This document shows, one piece after another, positions 1-7,480 of a DNA stretch of 24,380 nucleotides. A program made the position numbers and the translations under genes. Position 1 is the first letter of the stretch; every line of letters starts with the position of its first letter. Under the pieces are notes generated by a model. It was not told the DNA's origin. It worked only from the letters and a program-made list of their open reading frames with translations, and did not search any database. Source of the DNA: an uncultured Arachnia sp. (GTDB lineage: Bacteria > Actinomycetota > Actinomycetes > Propionibacteriales > Propionibacteriaceae); contig CAKUBE010000017.1 in the NCBI GenBank assembly GCA_934636715.1, positions 1 through 24,380 on the forward strand. Direction: 5' to 3'.

Positions 1-1088
1 CTGCCGCCCCGGCCGCGGCACCCGCAGCTCCAGCCCCTGCCGCGCCCGCACCCGCCCCGGCTGCCGCCGCACCCGCGCCCATCGAGCACTCGCCCGCCGT
101 GGAGGACGCCGTCGCGCGTCGCGCCGCCGAGGCCTCGCCGGACGGCACCTACGTGACGCCGCTGGTGCGCAAGCTCGCCAAGGAGCACGGCATCGACCTC
201 GGCTCCCTCACGGGCACCGGCGTCGGCGGCCGCATCCGCAAGCAGGACGTCCTCGAGGCGGCCGAGGCCGCCAAGAAGGCCGCCGCCGCGCCGGCACCTG
301 CGGCTCCGGCCCCCGCGGCCGCGGCTCCTGCCGCCGCCCCGAAGGCCGCGCCCGCGCCGTCGGCCGTCCGTGGCACGACCGAGAAGCTCAGCCGCATGCG
401 CAAGGTCATCGCCGGGCGCATGGTCGAGTCGCTCCAGGTCGCGGCCCAGCTGACGGCGACCGTCGAGGTCGACGTCACGGCCATCAGCCACATCCGCGGC
501 AAGGTGAAGGACGACTTCAAGAAGCGCGAGGGCGTCTCCCTCAGCTACCTGCCGTTCATCACGATGGCGGCGGTCGAGGCGCTGAAGCAGCATCCGGTGA
601 TCAACGCGCAGATCGACACCGACGCCGGCACCATCACCTACCCCGACGGCGAGCACATCAGCATCGCCGTGGACACGGAGAAGGGCCTGATGGTCCCGGT
701 CATCGCGAACGCGGGCGAGTTGAACCTCACCGGCCTCGCGAAGAAGATCGCCGACATCGCGGCCCGCACGCGGGCGAGCAAGGTCGAGCCCCACGAGCTG
801 TCGGGTGGCACGTTCACCATCACGAACTACGGCTCCGCGGGAACGCTCTTCGACACGCCGATCATCAACCAGCCGCAGTCGGCCATCCTGGGCACTGGCG
901 CGCTCGTGAAGCGCCCCGTCGTCATCGAGGATCAGTTCGGCAACGACACCATCGCGGTCCGCCACATGATGTACCTGTCGCTGAGCTACGACCACAGGCT
1001 CATCGACGGCGCGGTCGCCGCCCGGTTCCTGAGCGCCGTCAAGGCGCGCCTGGAAGAGGGCGACTTCGGCGGAGAGCTCGGCCTCTGA
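1..1088 (+). CDS. sucB: Dihydrolipoamide acyltransferase, E2 of a 2-oxoacid dehydrogenase complex (5' partial)
   Basis: E2 core enzyme that transfers acyl groups from its lipoyl arm to CoA in a pyruvate or 2-oxoglutarate dehydrogenase complex (cytoplasm). The frame is open to the left edge, so the lipoyl domain(s) lie outside the window; the GTG at 99 is internal. The order seen is an Ala/Pro linker (nt 3-80), an E3-binding domain (about nt 153-265, [16 protein letters not shown] then [13 protein letters not shown]), a second Ala/Pro linker, and a catalytic domain from about nt 357. The active-site motif DHRLIDG lies near nt 988-1010, with its His at 993-995. Nearby lipB and lipA support a lipoylated E2. 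In mycobacteria one E2 (DlaT) beside lipB/lipA serves PDH, so the substrate (sucB versus aceF-type) cannot be decided here. A strong terminator follows. Confidence 0.93.
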   Translation, partial: AAPAAAPAAPAPAAPAPAPAAAAPAPIEHSPAVEDAVARRAAEASPDGTYVTPLVRKLAKEHGIDLGSLTGTGVGGRIRKQDVLEAAEAAKKAAAAPAPAAPAPAAAAPAAAPKAAPAPSAVRGTTEKLSRMRKVIAGRMVESLQVAAQLTATVEVDVTAISHIRGKVKDDFKKREGVSLSYLPFITMAAVEALKQHPVINAQIDTDAGTITYPDGEHISIAVDTEKGLMVPVIANAGELNLTGLAKKIADIAARTRASKVEPHELSGGTFTITNYGSAGTLFDTPIINQPQSAILGTGALVKRPVVIEDQFGNDTIAVRHMMYLSLSYDHRLIDGAVAARFLSAVKARLEEGDFGGELGL

Positions 1089-1102
1089 GGCTCTGATCAC
1101 CT

Positions 1103-1146
1103 ACCGGCCCGGGCGTCCAGCGCGACGCCCGGGCCGGTGCTTTCAC
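1103..1146 (+). terminator. Intrinsic terminator after sucB
   Basis: Perfect 15-bp inverted repeat: ACCGGCCCGGGCGTC at 1103-1117 and its exact complement at 1124-1138, with a 6-nt loop (CAGCGC). It is followed by GCTTTC, a short T-rich stretch. It lies 14 nt after the E2 stop codon and ends before the yggS ribosome site (GGGAAGG, 1147-1153), so it separates the two transcripts. Confidence 0.82.
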
Positions 1147-1159
1147 GGGAAGGCTTTCC

Positions 1160-1897
1160 ATGCAGTACCCCGCGGCGCACACGCCGGAGGAGTTCGCCCG
1201 GCACGTGGCGGCCGTTCGCGCGCGCATCGACGCCGCGGCGGCGCGCGCCGGCCGGGACCCGGGTGAGGTGCGGCTGCTGCCGGTCAGCAAGACCGTGCCC
1301 TCCGAGCGGATCCGCGCCGCCGTCGCAGCGGGGCTGCGCACGCTGGGCGAGAACAAGGTGCAGGAGGCCGCGCGCAAGCACGAGGAGCTCGCAGACCTGG
1401 ACGTCTCCTGGGCCCTCATCGGCCACCTGCAGACCAACAAGGCGCGCGACGTCGCGGCGTTCGCCGACGAGTTCCACGCGCTGGACTCGGTGCGCCTCGC
1501 CGAGGCCCTGGACCGTCGGCTCCAGGCCGCGGGCCGCAGCCTCGACGTCTACGTCCAGGTGAACACGTCCGCGGAGGAGTCGAAGTCCGGCCTCGCGCCT
1601 GGGGAGGTCCTCGCCTTCCTCGCGGAGCTGCCGCGCTTCGACGCGCTGCGCGTCCGGGGCCTCATGACACTGGCGATCTTCAGCCCCGACGTCGAGCGCG
1701 TCCGCGGCTGCTTCCGGCTGCTGCGCACGCTGCGCGACCAGGCCCGGGACGAGGGTTTGGTAGGCCCCGGAGAACTCTCCATGGGCATGTCCGGCGACTA
1801 CGAGATCGCCATCGAGGAGGGCGCGACCACCGTCCGCGTCGGCCAGGCGATCTTCGGAGCGCGTGCCACACCGGACAGCGAGTACTGGCCCGGATGA
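1160..1897 (+). CDS. yggS: YggS/PROSC family pyridoxal-phosphate homeostasis protein
   Basis: Cytoplasmic single-domain PLP-binding protein of the YggS/PLPBP family, which buffers PLP and affects amino-acid metabolism and has no established catalytic reaction. The PLP-lysine motif PVSKTVP (Lys44) is followed by the family's GLRTLGENKVQEA segment. Later come HLQTNKAR, the VNTSAEESKSGL stretch and the C-terminal LSMGMSGDYEIAIEEG and VRVGQAIFG motifs. At 245 aa it is full length for the family. The ATG at 1160 has GGGAAGG at 1147-1153, 6 nt upstream. Its stop overlaps the next gene's start (ATGA, 1894-1897). In many actinobacteria yggS sits between ftsZ and sepF; here it lies beside the E2 gene, so it could be a second copy. 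Confidence 0.93.
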   Translation: MQYPAAHTPEEFARHVAAVRARIDAAAARAGRDPGEVRLLPVSKTVPSERIRAAVAAGLRTLGENKVQEAARKHEELADLDVSWALIGHLQTNKARDVAAFADEFHALDSVRLAEALDRRLQAAGRSLDVYVQVNTSAEESKSGLAPGEVLAFLAELPRFDALRVRGLMTLAIFSPDVERVRGCFRLLRTLRDQARDEGLVGPGELSMGMSGDYEIAIEEGATTVRVGQAIFGARATPDSEYWPG

Positions 1898-3348
1898 CGC
1901 CCAGCCCGCAGCTGCCGCGCCACGTCCTTCTGCCCCGCGCGTCGCCGAGTTCAGAAGCGGTCTCCGCTCGCGCGGTTGACGCACTGCTCGAGAGACTCAC
2001 CGAGAAGTCGGTCGAGTGCCACTCGCTCATGCTGGTTCGTCATGGGCACGTCGTCGCCGAGGGTTGGTGGAAGCCCTACTCTCCCGATCGGCCTCATCTG
2101 CTGTACTCAATGACGAAGTCATTCACCTCGATGGCTGTGGGACTCGCCATCGACGACGGGGTGCTCTCTCTTGATGATCGCGTGGCAGACGTGTTGCCGG
2201 AGCACCTGCCCTCCGACCTGTCGGCTCAGGCTCGACGCCTCACGGTCCATCACCTGCTGTCGATGACGGCTGGGCATGCCGCGGACAGTCTCGAGCAGGC
2301 GTGGCAGCTGGAACCAGACGATCTCGTCAAGGGATTCCTCCGTGTGCCATTCACCTCAACCGAGGGAACCATCCACACCTACGACAACGCGACGACCTTC
2401 GTGTTGGCGCGCATGGTGGAGCGGGCCACCGGCCGCGGGCTCCCCGAATACCTCGATGACCGGCTCTTCGTGCCGATGGGTATCGAGGAGGCCGAGTGGG
2501 ACAGAGTCGCGAGCGGTCTGGTTTTCGGCTTTCACGGACTGCATCTGACCACCGAGGCGGTGGCGGCCTTCGGCGAGTTGCTACTGCGCGGCGGGCGCTG
2601 GGGAGATCAGCAGTTGATTCCGCGCGAATGGGTCGACCTCGCCACCCGCAGCCATGTCGAGAGCCGCCACTATGCGGAAGGCGCAGAAGGCATCGATTTC
2701 CAGACCGGGTACGGGTACCAGTTCTGGATGTCTCGTCAGGGCTTCCACGGCAACGGCGCCTTCGGCCAGCATTGCGTGGTCGTGCCCTCGCACGACCTTG
2801 TCGTCGTCGTCACCGCGGCGCAGCGCGAGGTGCGGCAGGCGCAAGACGTGCTCGATGCTATCTGGGAGTGCCTACTCCCCGGAATCGGCCAGGTCGATGG
2901 TGCCGCCGCCGATGGCCCCCTCACCGAGCGGCTGCGCGGGCTCTCCCTTCCACAGGTCCGCGGTGGCTGGGAACCACGGCATCGGGTCTCCGCGACGCTG
3001 GATGCCTCGGTGCCGAACGCCGCTCTTCCCGACGGCACCTCGCTCGAGATCACGCCCGTCGATGAGGGGTGGATCGCGCGGTTCGGAGGATTCGTTGAGA
3101 TCGGAATCGGTCACGACTCCTGGGCGGACAGCTCACCGCTGGGCCGTCCGATCCGCGCACAGGGGGCTTGGACGAACGACCGCTTCGTGGCAGACATCTA
3201 CGTCATCGCGAGCCCGCACCGCGTTCGGCTCACGGTCGATACCCGCGCTGGCACCGGGACCGCGACGTGGGTCACCGTTCCTCTCACATCACCGGACCTC
3301 TTCCTGCACCTGCGATCCCCGCTCATGACCCGACCAGACGTCGCGTGA
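1894..3348 (+). CDS. Serine hydrolase, beta-lactamase class C / penicillin-binding-like family
   Basis: Class-C-beta-lactamase-fold hydrolase, more likely an esterase or peptidase than a true beta-lactamase. The nucleophile motif SMTK is at residues 72-75 and the YxN motif (YDN) at 163-165. A GNGAFGQ segment near 286-292 sits where the third (KTG/HxG) motif is expected. Residues 1-310 form the hydrolase domain; about 170 further residues look like a separate beta-rich C-terminal domain often attached to this family. No signal peptide is visible, so a cytoplasmic location is likely. It shares an ATGA overlap with yggS but has lower GC than its neighbours (39/60 in 2041-2100 versus 46/60 in 7501-7560), which suggests a more recent arrival. 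The substrate is unknown. Confidence 0.85.
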   Translation: MTPSPQLPRHVLLPRASPSSEAVSARAVDALLERLTEKSVECHSLMLVRHGHVVAEGWWKPYSPDRPHLLYSMTKSFTSMAVGLAIDDGVLSLDDRVADVLPEHLPSDLSAQARRLTVHHLLSMTAGHAADSLEQAWQLEPDDLVKGFLRVPFTSTEGTIHTYDNATTFVLARMVERATGRGLPEYLDDRLFVPMGIEEAEWDRVASGLVFGFHGLHLTTEAVAAFGELLLRGGRWGDQQLIPREWVDLATRSHVESRHYAEGAEGIDFQTGYGYQFWMSRQGFHGNGAFGQHCVVVPSHDLVVVVTAAQREVRQAQDVLDAIWECLLPGIGQVDGAAADGPLTERLRGLSLPQVRGGWEPRHRVSATLDASVPNAALPDGTSLEITPVDEGWIARFGGFVEIGIGHDSWADSSPLGRPIRAQGAWTNDRFVADIYVIASPHRVRLTVDTRAGTGTATWVTVPLTSPDLFLHLRSPLMTRPDVA

Positions 3349-3534
3349 GTGGCAGGCAACACGCCGCAGCTCCCCAAACAGCCGATTCCCGCAGAGTCTC
3401 GACATGACAGCACTTATCCGTCAGCAGAGGCGTGGGCAGCGACCACGCCCCCTCGGTGGTTCCAGGCTCAAGGGACGGGTTCACATGGCCACCCCGCACG
3501 TCATCCTTCGCTCGGGTCTGGTTGGATCGACTCC

Positions 3535-4269
3535 GTGATTATCGGGATGGGCACGATCGTGAACGTGGCGACGGTGGTCGTCGGCGCGCTGCTGGGCATC
3601 GCGCTGGGCAACCGGATCCCGGAGCGCACCAAGGAGACCGTGACGTCGGTCCTCGGACTGTTCACCATCGTCATCGGAGGGCTCTCCGTCGTCTCGATGA
3701 ATTCCGCGGCGTTGAAGAGCGAGGTGGGCTCGTCGGCCATGATCGTCGTGCTGGCATCGCTGCTCGTCGGCGCAGTGCTGGGCACCTGGCTGCAGATCGA
3801 GTATCGCCTCGAGCAGTTCGCGACGTGGATCCGCGGCCGGTTCGCGGGAACGGGCGACGCCGCGCGGTTCGTCGACGGCATGGTCACCTCCACGCTGCTG
3901 TTCTGCGTCGGCCCGCTCGCCATCCTCGGCTCGATCTCCGACGGCTTGGGTCTCGGCGCCGATCAGCTCTACGTGAAGGCCATCCTCGACGGCTTCGCCG
4001 CGATGGCCTTCGCCTCCACCCTCGGCTGGGGCGTCCTCGCCGCGGCTCCCGCCGTCGCGCTCGTCCAGGGCAGTTGGACCGTCGTCGGCTACTTCGCCGG
4101 TGACGTCTTGAGCGCAGCTCAGATCGACGCCCTCACCGCCGCCGGCGGCGTGATCCTTCTTGCCCTCGGTCTGCGCCTCTTGGACGTGAAGCAGATCCCC
4201 GTCGGCGACCTCCTCCCCGCCCTGTTCCTCGCCCCCGCCTTGGTTCCCCTCGCCGCGATCTTCGTATAG
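3535..4269 (+). CDS. DUF554 family integral membrane protein
   Basis: Small polytopic membrane protein of the DUF554 (YdfK/YqgA) family, function unknown, possibly transport. The N-terminal helix begins GMGTIVNVATVVVGALLG, the family's characteristic start. The conserved block FCVGPLAILGSISDGL and LYVKAILDGFAAMAFAS follows in the middle, and the end (LLPALFLAPALVPLAAIFV) is hydrophobic. I count about six hydrophobic segments in 244 aa. The frame stays open back to a GTG at 3349, but the added 62 residues are low in hydrophobicity and are not part of the family, so I prefer the GTG at 3535 (or the ATG at 3547). Neither has a good Shine-Dalgarno. The 186 bp before the start (3349-3534) hold no recognisable gene. 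Confidence 0.85.
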   Translation: MIIGMGTIVNVATVVVGALLGIALGNRIPERTKETVTSVLGLFTIVIGGLSVVSMNSAALKSEVGSSAMIVVLASLLVGAVLGTWLQIEYRLEQFATWIRGRFAGTGDAARFVDGMVTSTLLFCVGPLAILGSISDGLGLGADQLYVKAILDGFAAMAFASTLGWGVLAAAPAVALVQGSWTVVGYFAGDVLSAAQIDALTAAGGVILLALGLRLLDVKQIPVGDLLPALFLAPALVPLAAIFV

Positions 4270-4271
4270 TC

Positions 4272-4342
4272 CGCCGCTCGCCCAGCGGCGCGTGCGGCCC
4301 CCGGCGGCGTCCGCGTCGCCGCTGCACGCGGTGCGGGCCTTT
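4272..4342 (+). terminator. Probable terminator hairpins after DUF554 gene
   Basis: A 7-bp hairpin (CGCCGCT at 4272-4278 with AGCGGCG at 4284-4290) starts 2 nt after the stop codon. A second structure pairs GCGTGC (4290-4295) with GCACGC (4324-4329) around an inner GCGGCG/CGCCGC stem (4304-4309/4317-4322). A TTTT run follows at 4339-4342. Position and T run suggest termination, but the 9-nt gap between the last stem and the T run is not classical. Confidence 0.42.
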
Positions 4343-4466
4343 TCGAAGCGCCGCCCGACAACTCTCTCAGGACTGCCTGGCGTCAGCTCGCGCTCGGGCA
4401 GGCAACCGGTGAAGGTCCGACGGAACCTGGCCGCATCGACACGCTCAACCGCCGACGTCACGTCAT

Positions 4467-4588
4467 CGCGGCTGCAAACGTCCAGTTCACACCGCCGCGG
4501 GCATTAACGTGAACGCCAGAGTCAACTATCTGACTCTGACGTACACGCTGTCCGATCCCGACACGCGAATCGAACGTTTGCAGCCGCG
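4467..4588. repeat. 122-bp unit with perfect 15-bp terminal inverted repeats (MITE-like or structured RNA)
   Basis: CGCGGCTGCAAACGT at 4467-4481 is matched exactly, inverted, at 4574-4588. Near the centre is an imperfect hairpin, 4508-4524 paired with 4531-4547, with 15 of 17 positions paired around a 6-nt loop. Its 8-bp core is CAGAGTCA/TGACTCTG. The two stems are nested, so the whole unit could fold as one long structure. The unit contains no open frame of note. I see no clear target-site duplication next to the ends. It may be a miniature inverted-repeat element, a remnant of one, or a non-coding RNA; the sequence alone does not decide. Confidence 0.6.
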
Positions 4589-4612
4589 TTAGCTGCCCAA
4601 AAGCAGTAAGGC

Positions 4613-4668
4613 GGCCTTCAGTGGTAGATGTTCGTTGGTCTACCAACGAACATCTACCACCTAAGGCC
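4613..4668. repeat. Near-perfect 56-bp palindrome (hairpin/cruciform)
   Basis: GTGGTAGATGTTCGTTGGT at 4621-4639 is exactly complementary to 4642-4660, leaving a 2-nt loop (C4640, T4641). After a 2-nt mismatch on each side the pairing resumes for 6 bp (4613-4618 with 4663-4668). In total 25 of 27 paired positions match. It lies 19 bp upstream of the tetR -35 box and has no T run, so it is not an ordinary terminator. Possible roles are a dispersed palindromic repeat, a regulator site, or a transposase (TnpA/REP-like) target. Confidence 0.75.
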
Positions 4669-4687
4669 CTTCCTCCAGCCAACCCAG

Positions 4688-4716
4688 TTGCCACAACTCA
4701 AACTGAACCGTACAGT
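4688..4716 (+). promoter_or_regulatory. Promoter of the tetR-exporter operon (leaderless)
   Basis: The -35 box TTGCCA (4688-4693, 5 of 6 to TTGACA), a 17-bp spacer and the -10 box TACAGT (4711-4716) form a good housekeeping-sigma promoter. Transcription would begin about 7-9 nt after the -10, at or next to the ATG at 4725. No Shine-Dalgarno is present, which fits a leaderless mRNA. Confidence 0.68.
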
Positions 4717-4720
4717 TTGA
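4698..4720. promoter_or_regulatory. TetR-type operator overlapping the -10 box
   Basis: A 23-bp palindrome centred on C4709 has 11-bp half-sites TCAAACTGAAC (4698-4708) and GTACAGTTTGA (4710-4720), which match at 10 of 11 positions. It covers the promoter spacer and the -10 box and ends 4 bp before the tetR start. Size and position are typical of self-regulating TetR repressors; binding by this TetR is inferred from adjacency. Confidence 0.75.
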
Positions 4721-4724
4721 TGTC

Positions 4725-5345
4725 ATGGAGCAGCTGAGCCCGCGGGCGCAGGCGAAGCGTCGGCAGATCGCCGACGCCGGGCGCGCGCTGTTCCTCAGCC
4801 AGGGGTTCGCGCGCACGTCGATGGATGCGATCACGGCCGAGGCCGGGGTCAGCAAGCAGACGGTCTACTCGTACTTCGCGAGCAAGGACGAGCTGCTGAT
4901 CGCCATCCTGGCCGAGTCCCTGGAGGCCCTCGGGCAGCAGCCCGACGAGCACGCGCCCGGAACCCGCGAAGAACTCCGCGCCGCGCTCGTCGACTTCGGC
5001 GAACGGCTCCTCGACACCATGCTGCACGAGGACTCGATCGCCATCCTGCGGCTGCTGCTCGCCGAGGCCGCGCACGTCCCGGAGCTCCGGCGCCGGTTCC
5101 TGGAGGCGCTCCCCTACCAACTCCTCGGCCGCGCCACCGCGATCCTCACCGCCGCCGCCGACAACGACGTCATCGTCCTCGACCATCCCGAGGTCAGCGT
5201 CCGGATGCTCGTCGGGCCGCTCATGAGCTACGTCATCTTCGGCGGCCTCATGAGCAACGACCCCCCGGAGCAGCCCGACGCCGCGACCATCGAGTGGCTG
5301 GTCGACGCCTACCTCCGCACCCTCGACCTCGGCGGCGCCCCGTGA
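4725..5345 (+). CDS. TetR/AcrR family transcriptional regulator
   Basis: One-component repressor with an N-terminal DNA-binding domain at residues about 11-58. The helix-turn-helix includes TSMDAITAEAGVSKQTVYSYFASKDELL, cited here only in part as VSKQTVYSYF, the usual recognition-helix signature. Residues 60-206 form a helical ligand-binding and dimerisation domain of no specific recognisable class. At 206 aa it is normal for the family. It is the first gene of the exporter operon, its stop overlaps the adaptor start (GTGA, 5342-5345), and a matching operator lies directly upstream, so it probably senses an exported compound and derepresses the operon. E. coli ybhG is likewise preceded by a TetR-family gene (ybiH/cecR). 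Confidence 0.93.
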   Translation: MEQLSPRAQAKRRQIADAGRALFLSQGFARTSMDAITAEAGVSKQTVYSYFASKDELLIAILAESLEALGQQPDEHAPGTREELRAALVDFGERLLDTMLHEDSIAILRLLLAEAAHVPELRRRFLEALPYQLLGRATAILTAAADNDVIVLDHPEVSVRMLVGPLMSYVIFGGLMSNDPPEQPDAATIEWLVDAYLRTLDLGGAP

Positions 5346-6691
5346 CCCGGCTCGCCATCGCCGCGCTCGCCGTCGCGGCGGCCGTCTCCTTGGCGGCCTG
5401 TCAGCAGGCCGATCCGGGCATCGTCTCCGTGACCGGGCGCGTGGTCGCCGACACGCTCGCGGTCCAGGCCCCCGCGCTGGCCGTCCCGCGGATCAGCCTC
5501 GACGCGGGCTTCGCGACCCAGCCCGGGGAGCCGGCCGCCACGTCCGCCGTTCCCGCGATGCTGTCGCTGGGTGCCGCGCAGCGCGTCGCCGCCGTGGAGG
5601 TGAGCCTCGGCGACCACGTCAAGGAGGGCGACGTCCTCCTCCGGTTCGACGACGACGCCCTCGCCGCGCAGGAGCGCATCGCGGAGGCCGAGCTCGCCGT
5701 CGCGAAGGCGCAGGTCCCCGTGATCGACGCCGCCGTCGACACCACTCACGACAAGGAGGCTGACCTCCGCGAGAAACGCGAAGAGGTCACCGACGGCATC
5801 GCCGAGGGCAAGAAGGCACGCGCGGACCTCGTGAAGAAGCGCGACGACGCCCGCGCCGCGGCCGCGAAGCTGCCGACGCAGCTGGCCACGGTCGACAAGA
5901 ATCTCCGCGACCTCAGGGCCAAGCGCACGGACGCCAGGGACCAGCTCGCCGAGGTCACGGCCACCCTCAAGGCGCTCCCGCCGGAGACCCCGCCCGAGCA
6001 GCGCGCCCCGCTCCTCGAGGCGGAAAAGAAGCTCACCGGGGCGATCGCCGAGCTTACGAACGGCATCGAGAAGCTGAGGGGCGCCCGCGGCGAGATCACC
6101 AAGGCTCAGGCCAAGCTCCGGACGGCGATCCCACAGCTCACCAAGGGCATCGCCACCATCGACGACAAGCTCGCCGACGCCCGCGACGCAGTCAAGAAGA
6201 TCGACGAGGGCATCACCAAGCTCGAGGACGCCCGCGCCGCCCTGAAGAGGAACCGGAAGCTCGCCGTCATCGCCGCCGACGACACCACCGCCGTCGACAC
6301 GGCACGGGTCGCGCGCGAGCGGGCCGTCGTCCGGGCGCCCGCCGACGGCGTGGTAGCCGACATCGCGCACGTCGGGGACGTCGTCGCACCGGGCGCGACG
6401 GTCGCCGTGATCGCCCGGCCCGCGCTCGTCGTCGCCACCTGGCTCGCCTCCGAACAGGCCGACCGGATCTGCGTCGACGCCCCGGCGACAGTCGCCCTCG
6501 ACTCCCTCACCGGCCCCGTCGAGGGCCGGGTCAGCCGGATCCTCCCCTTGGCCGAGTACCCGCCGACCTTCCACGCCACCGACCAGGTGCACCTCACCCG
6601 GGGCGTCCCGGTCGAGGTTGCCGTCTCCTCCGCCCTTCCTGCCGGCGTCCCCGCCGACCTCCAGTTCTCGTCCTGTCAAGCAAAGGGGTGA
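5342..6691 (+). CDS. Lipoprotein membrane-fusion (HlyD-like) adaptor with long coiled coil
   Basis: Predicted surface-anchored adaptor subunit of the downstream exporter. Starting at the GTG at 5342 (4-bp overlap with tetR) gives an N-terminus with a lipoprotein signal: hydrophobic residues 4-16 and lipobox LAAC with Cys20. A barrel-sandwich (biotinyl/lipoyl-like) half-motif, VSLGDHVKEGDVLLRFDDD, is near 87-105. Its partner half, VRAPADGVVADIAHVGDVVAPG, is near 330-351. Between them lies an unusually long, highly charged coiled-coil hairpin (about 104-325) with its turn near ALPPETPPEQ (211-220). A beta-barrel-like C-terminus follows, ending at residue 449. It is larger than the second adaptor (261 aa), and E. 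coli ybhGFSR has no counterpart. The adaptor call is firm; the partner and substrate are unknown. Confidence 0.85.
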   Translation: MTRLAIAALAVAAAVSLAACQQADPGIVSVTGRVVADTLAVQAPALAVPRISLDAGFATQPGEPAATSAVPAMLSLGAAQRVAAVEVSLGDHVKEGDVLLRFDDDALAAQERIAEAELAVAKAQVPVIDAAVDTTHDKEADLREKREEVTDGIAEGKKARADLVKKRDDARAAAAKLPTQLATVDKNLRDLRAKRTDARDQLAEVTATLKALPPETPPEQRAPLLEAEKKLTGAIAELTNGIEKLRGARGEITKAQAKLRTAIPQLTKGIATIDDKLADARDAVKKIDEGITKLEDARAALKRNRKLAVIAADDTTAVDTARVARERAVVRAPADGVVADIAHVGDVVAPGATVAVIARPALVVATWLASEQADRICVDAPATVALDSLTGPVEGRVSRILPLAEYPPTFHATDQVHLTRGVPVEVAVSSALPAGVPADLQFSSCQAKG

Positions 6692-6694
6692 GCC

Positions 6695-7480
6695 ATGAGC
6701 ACTCACAAGCGTCCTCCGGTCCCGGTGATCGTCCTCCTCGTCCTCGTCCTCGCCGGGTTGGGCGGTTGGTGGTGGTGGAGCGCCACCCGCCCCGCGCCCG
6801 AGACCGGCCTCGTCCTGAGCGGACAGGTCGAGACCACGGAGTTCGCGATCGCGCCCGCCATGGCCGGGCGGATCACGTCGATCGAGGTATCCGAGGGCGA
6901 CCGGGTGACCGAGGGCCAGCCGCTCGTCCACCTCGACACGGCGGCGCTCGACCTCCAGGTCACGCAGGCCGAGCAGGGCGTCGTCGCCGCGCGGGCCGCG
7001 GTGACCAACGCAGAGGACGACGACGATGCCACCAAGGCCGACGTGAAGGCCGCGAAGGCGCGGCTCGCGCAGGCCGAGGCCGCCGTCGAGCTGGCCACGG
7101 TCCAGCTGGGTTACGCGACGATCACCGCGCCCGCCGCGGGAACCGTGGTCAACGTCGTCGGCAACGCGGGCGCCAACGCCTCCCCGGGCCGCACCGTCCT
7201 GACGATGGCAGACCCCGCCGACCTGTTCGTCCGGGTCTTCGTGCCGGAGGCGGAGATCGGGCAGGTGAAGGTGGGCCACGAGGCGACGGTGACCGCCAAC
7301 TCCAGCGCCGAGACCTACACCGGGACCGTGTCGTTCGTGTCGGACGCCGCGGAGTTCACACCCAACACCATCGACACCGCGGAGCAGCGGACGAAGCTGG
7401 TGTTCGCCGTCCGCATCCGCATCGACGACCCGACGGGCACCCTGAAGCCCGGCATGCCGGTGGACGTCCGGCTGTCATGA
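6695..7480 (+). CDS. YbhG/HlyD-like periplasmic-type adaptor, membrane anchored
   Basis: Second adaptor (membrane fusion protein) of the exporter. A single N-terminal membrane helix (about residues 9-27, ending in WWWW) leaves the rest outside the membrane. The first sandwich half (ITSIEVSEGDRVTEGQPLVHLD) is followed by a short acidic/alanine-rich coiled coil, then the second half (YATITAPAAGTVVNV) and a barrel domain. The segment GTVSFVSDAAEFTPNTI and the ending LKPGMPVDVRLS closely resemble E. coli YbhG as I remember it. An AAAGGGG ribosome site lies 6 nt before the ATG, and the gene begins 3 nt after the first adaptor. Its stop overlaps the ATPase start (ATGA, 7477-7480). Confidence 0.88.
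   Translation: MSTHKRPPVPVIVLLVLVLAGLGGWWWWSATRPAPETGLVLSGQVETTEFAIAPAMAGRITSIEVSEGDRVTEGQPLVHLDTAALDLQVTQAEQGVVAARAAVTNAEDDDDATKADVKAAKARLAQAEAAVELATVQLGYATITAPAAGTVVNVVGNAGANASPGRTVLTMADPADLFVRVFVPEAEIGQVKVGHEATVTANSSAETYTGTVSFVSDAAEFTPNTIDTAEQRTKLVFAVRIRIDDPTGTLKPGMPVDVRLS

Larger units (their letters stand above)
4270..4724. other. Gene-free, lower-GC region rich in inverted repeats
   Basis: No convincing gene lies in these 455 bp. From left to right it holds GC-rich hairpins just after the DUF554 stop (4272-4329), an unstructured stretch (about 4345-4466), a 122-bp unit with perfect 15-bp terminal inverted repeats (4467-4588), a 56-bp palindrome (4613-4668), and the tetR promoter and operator (4688-4720). 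GC falls to 32-34 per 60 bases across 4501-4680, far below the flanking genes. Short open frames here (for example minus 4458-4694) have no recognisable protein features. Confidence 0.7.

Noticed and set aside
3349..3534. N-terminal extension of the DUF554 gene to the GTG directly after the hydrolase stop
   Set aside because: The extra 62 residues do not belong to the family, which begins at the first membrane helix; treated as non-coding.
4467..4600. Integron attC site
   Set aside because: The core sequences RYYYAAC and GTTRRRY are not met at the ends (GTTAGCT fails), and there is no integrase or cassette pattern.
4458..4694. A 78-codon minus-strand frame inside the repeat-rich gap
   Set aside because: It runs through both inverted repeats, has no recognisable protein features and no ribosome site that I can see.
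5309..7279. A 656-codon open frame on the minus strand across the two adaptor genes
   Set aside because: Its composition (Gly, Asp, Arg, Val rich) is that of antisense high-GC DNA, while the plus strand encodes clear adaptors.
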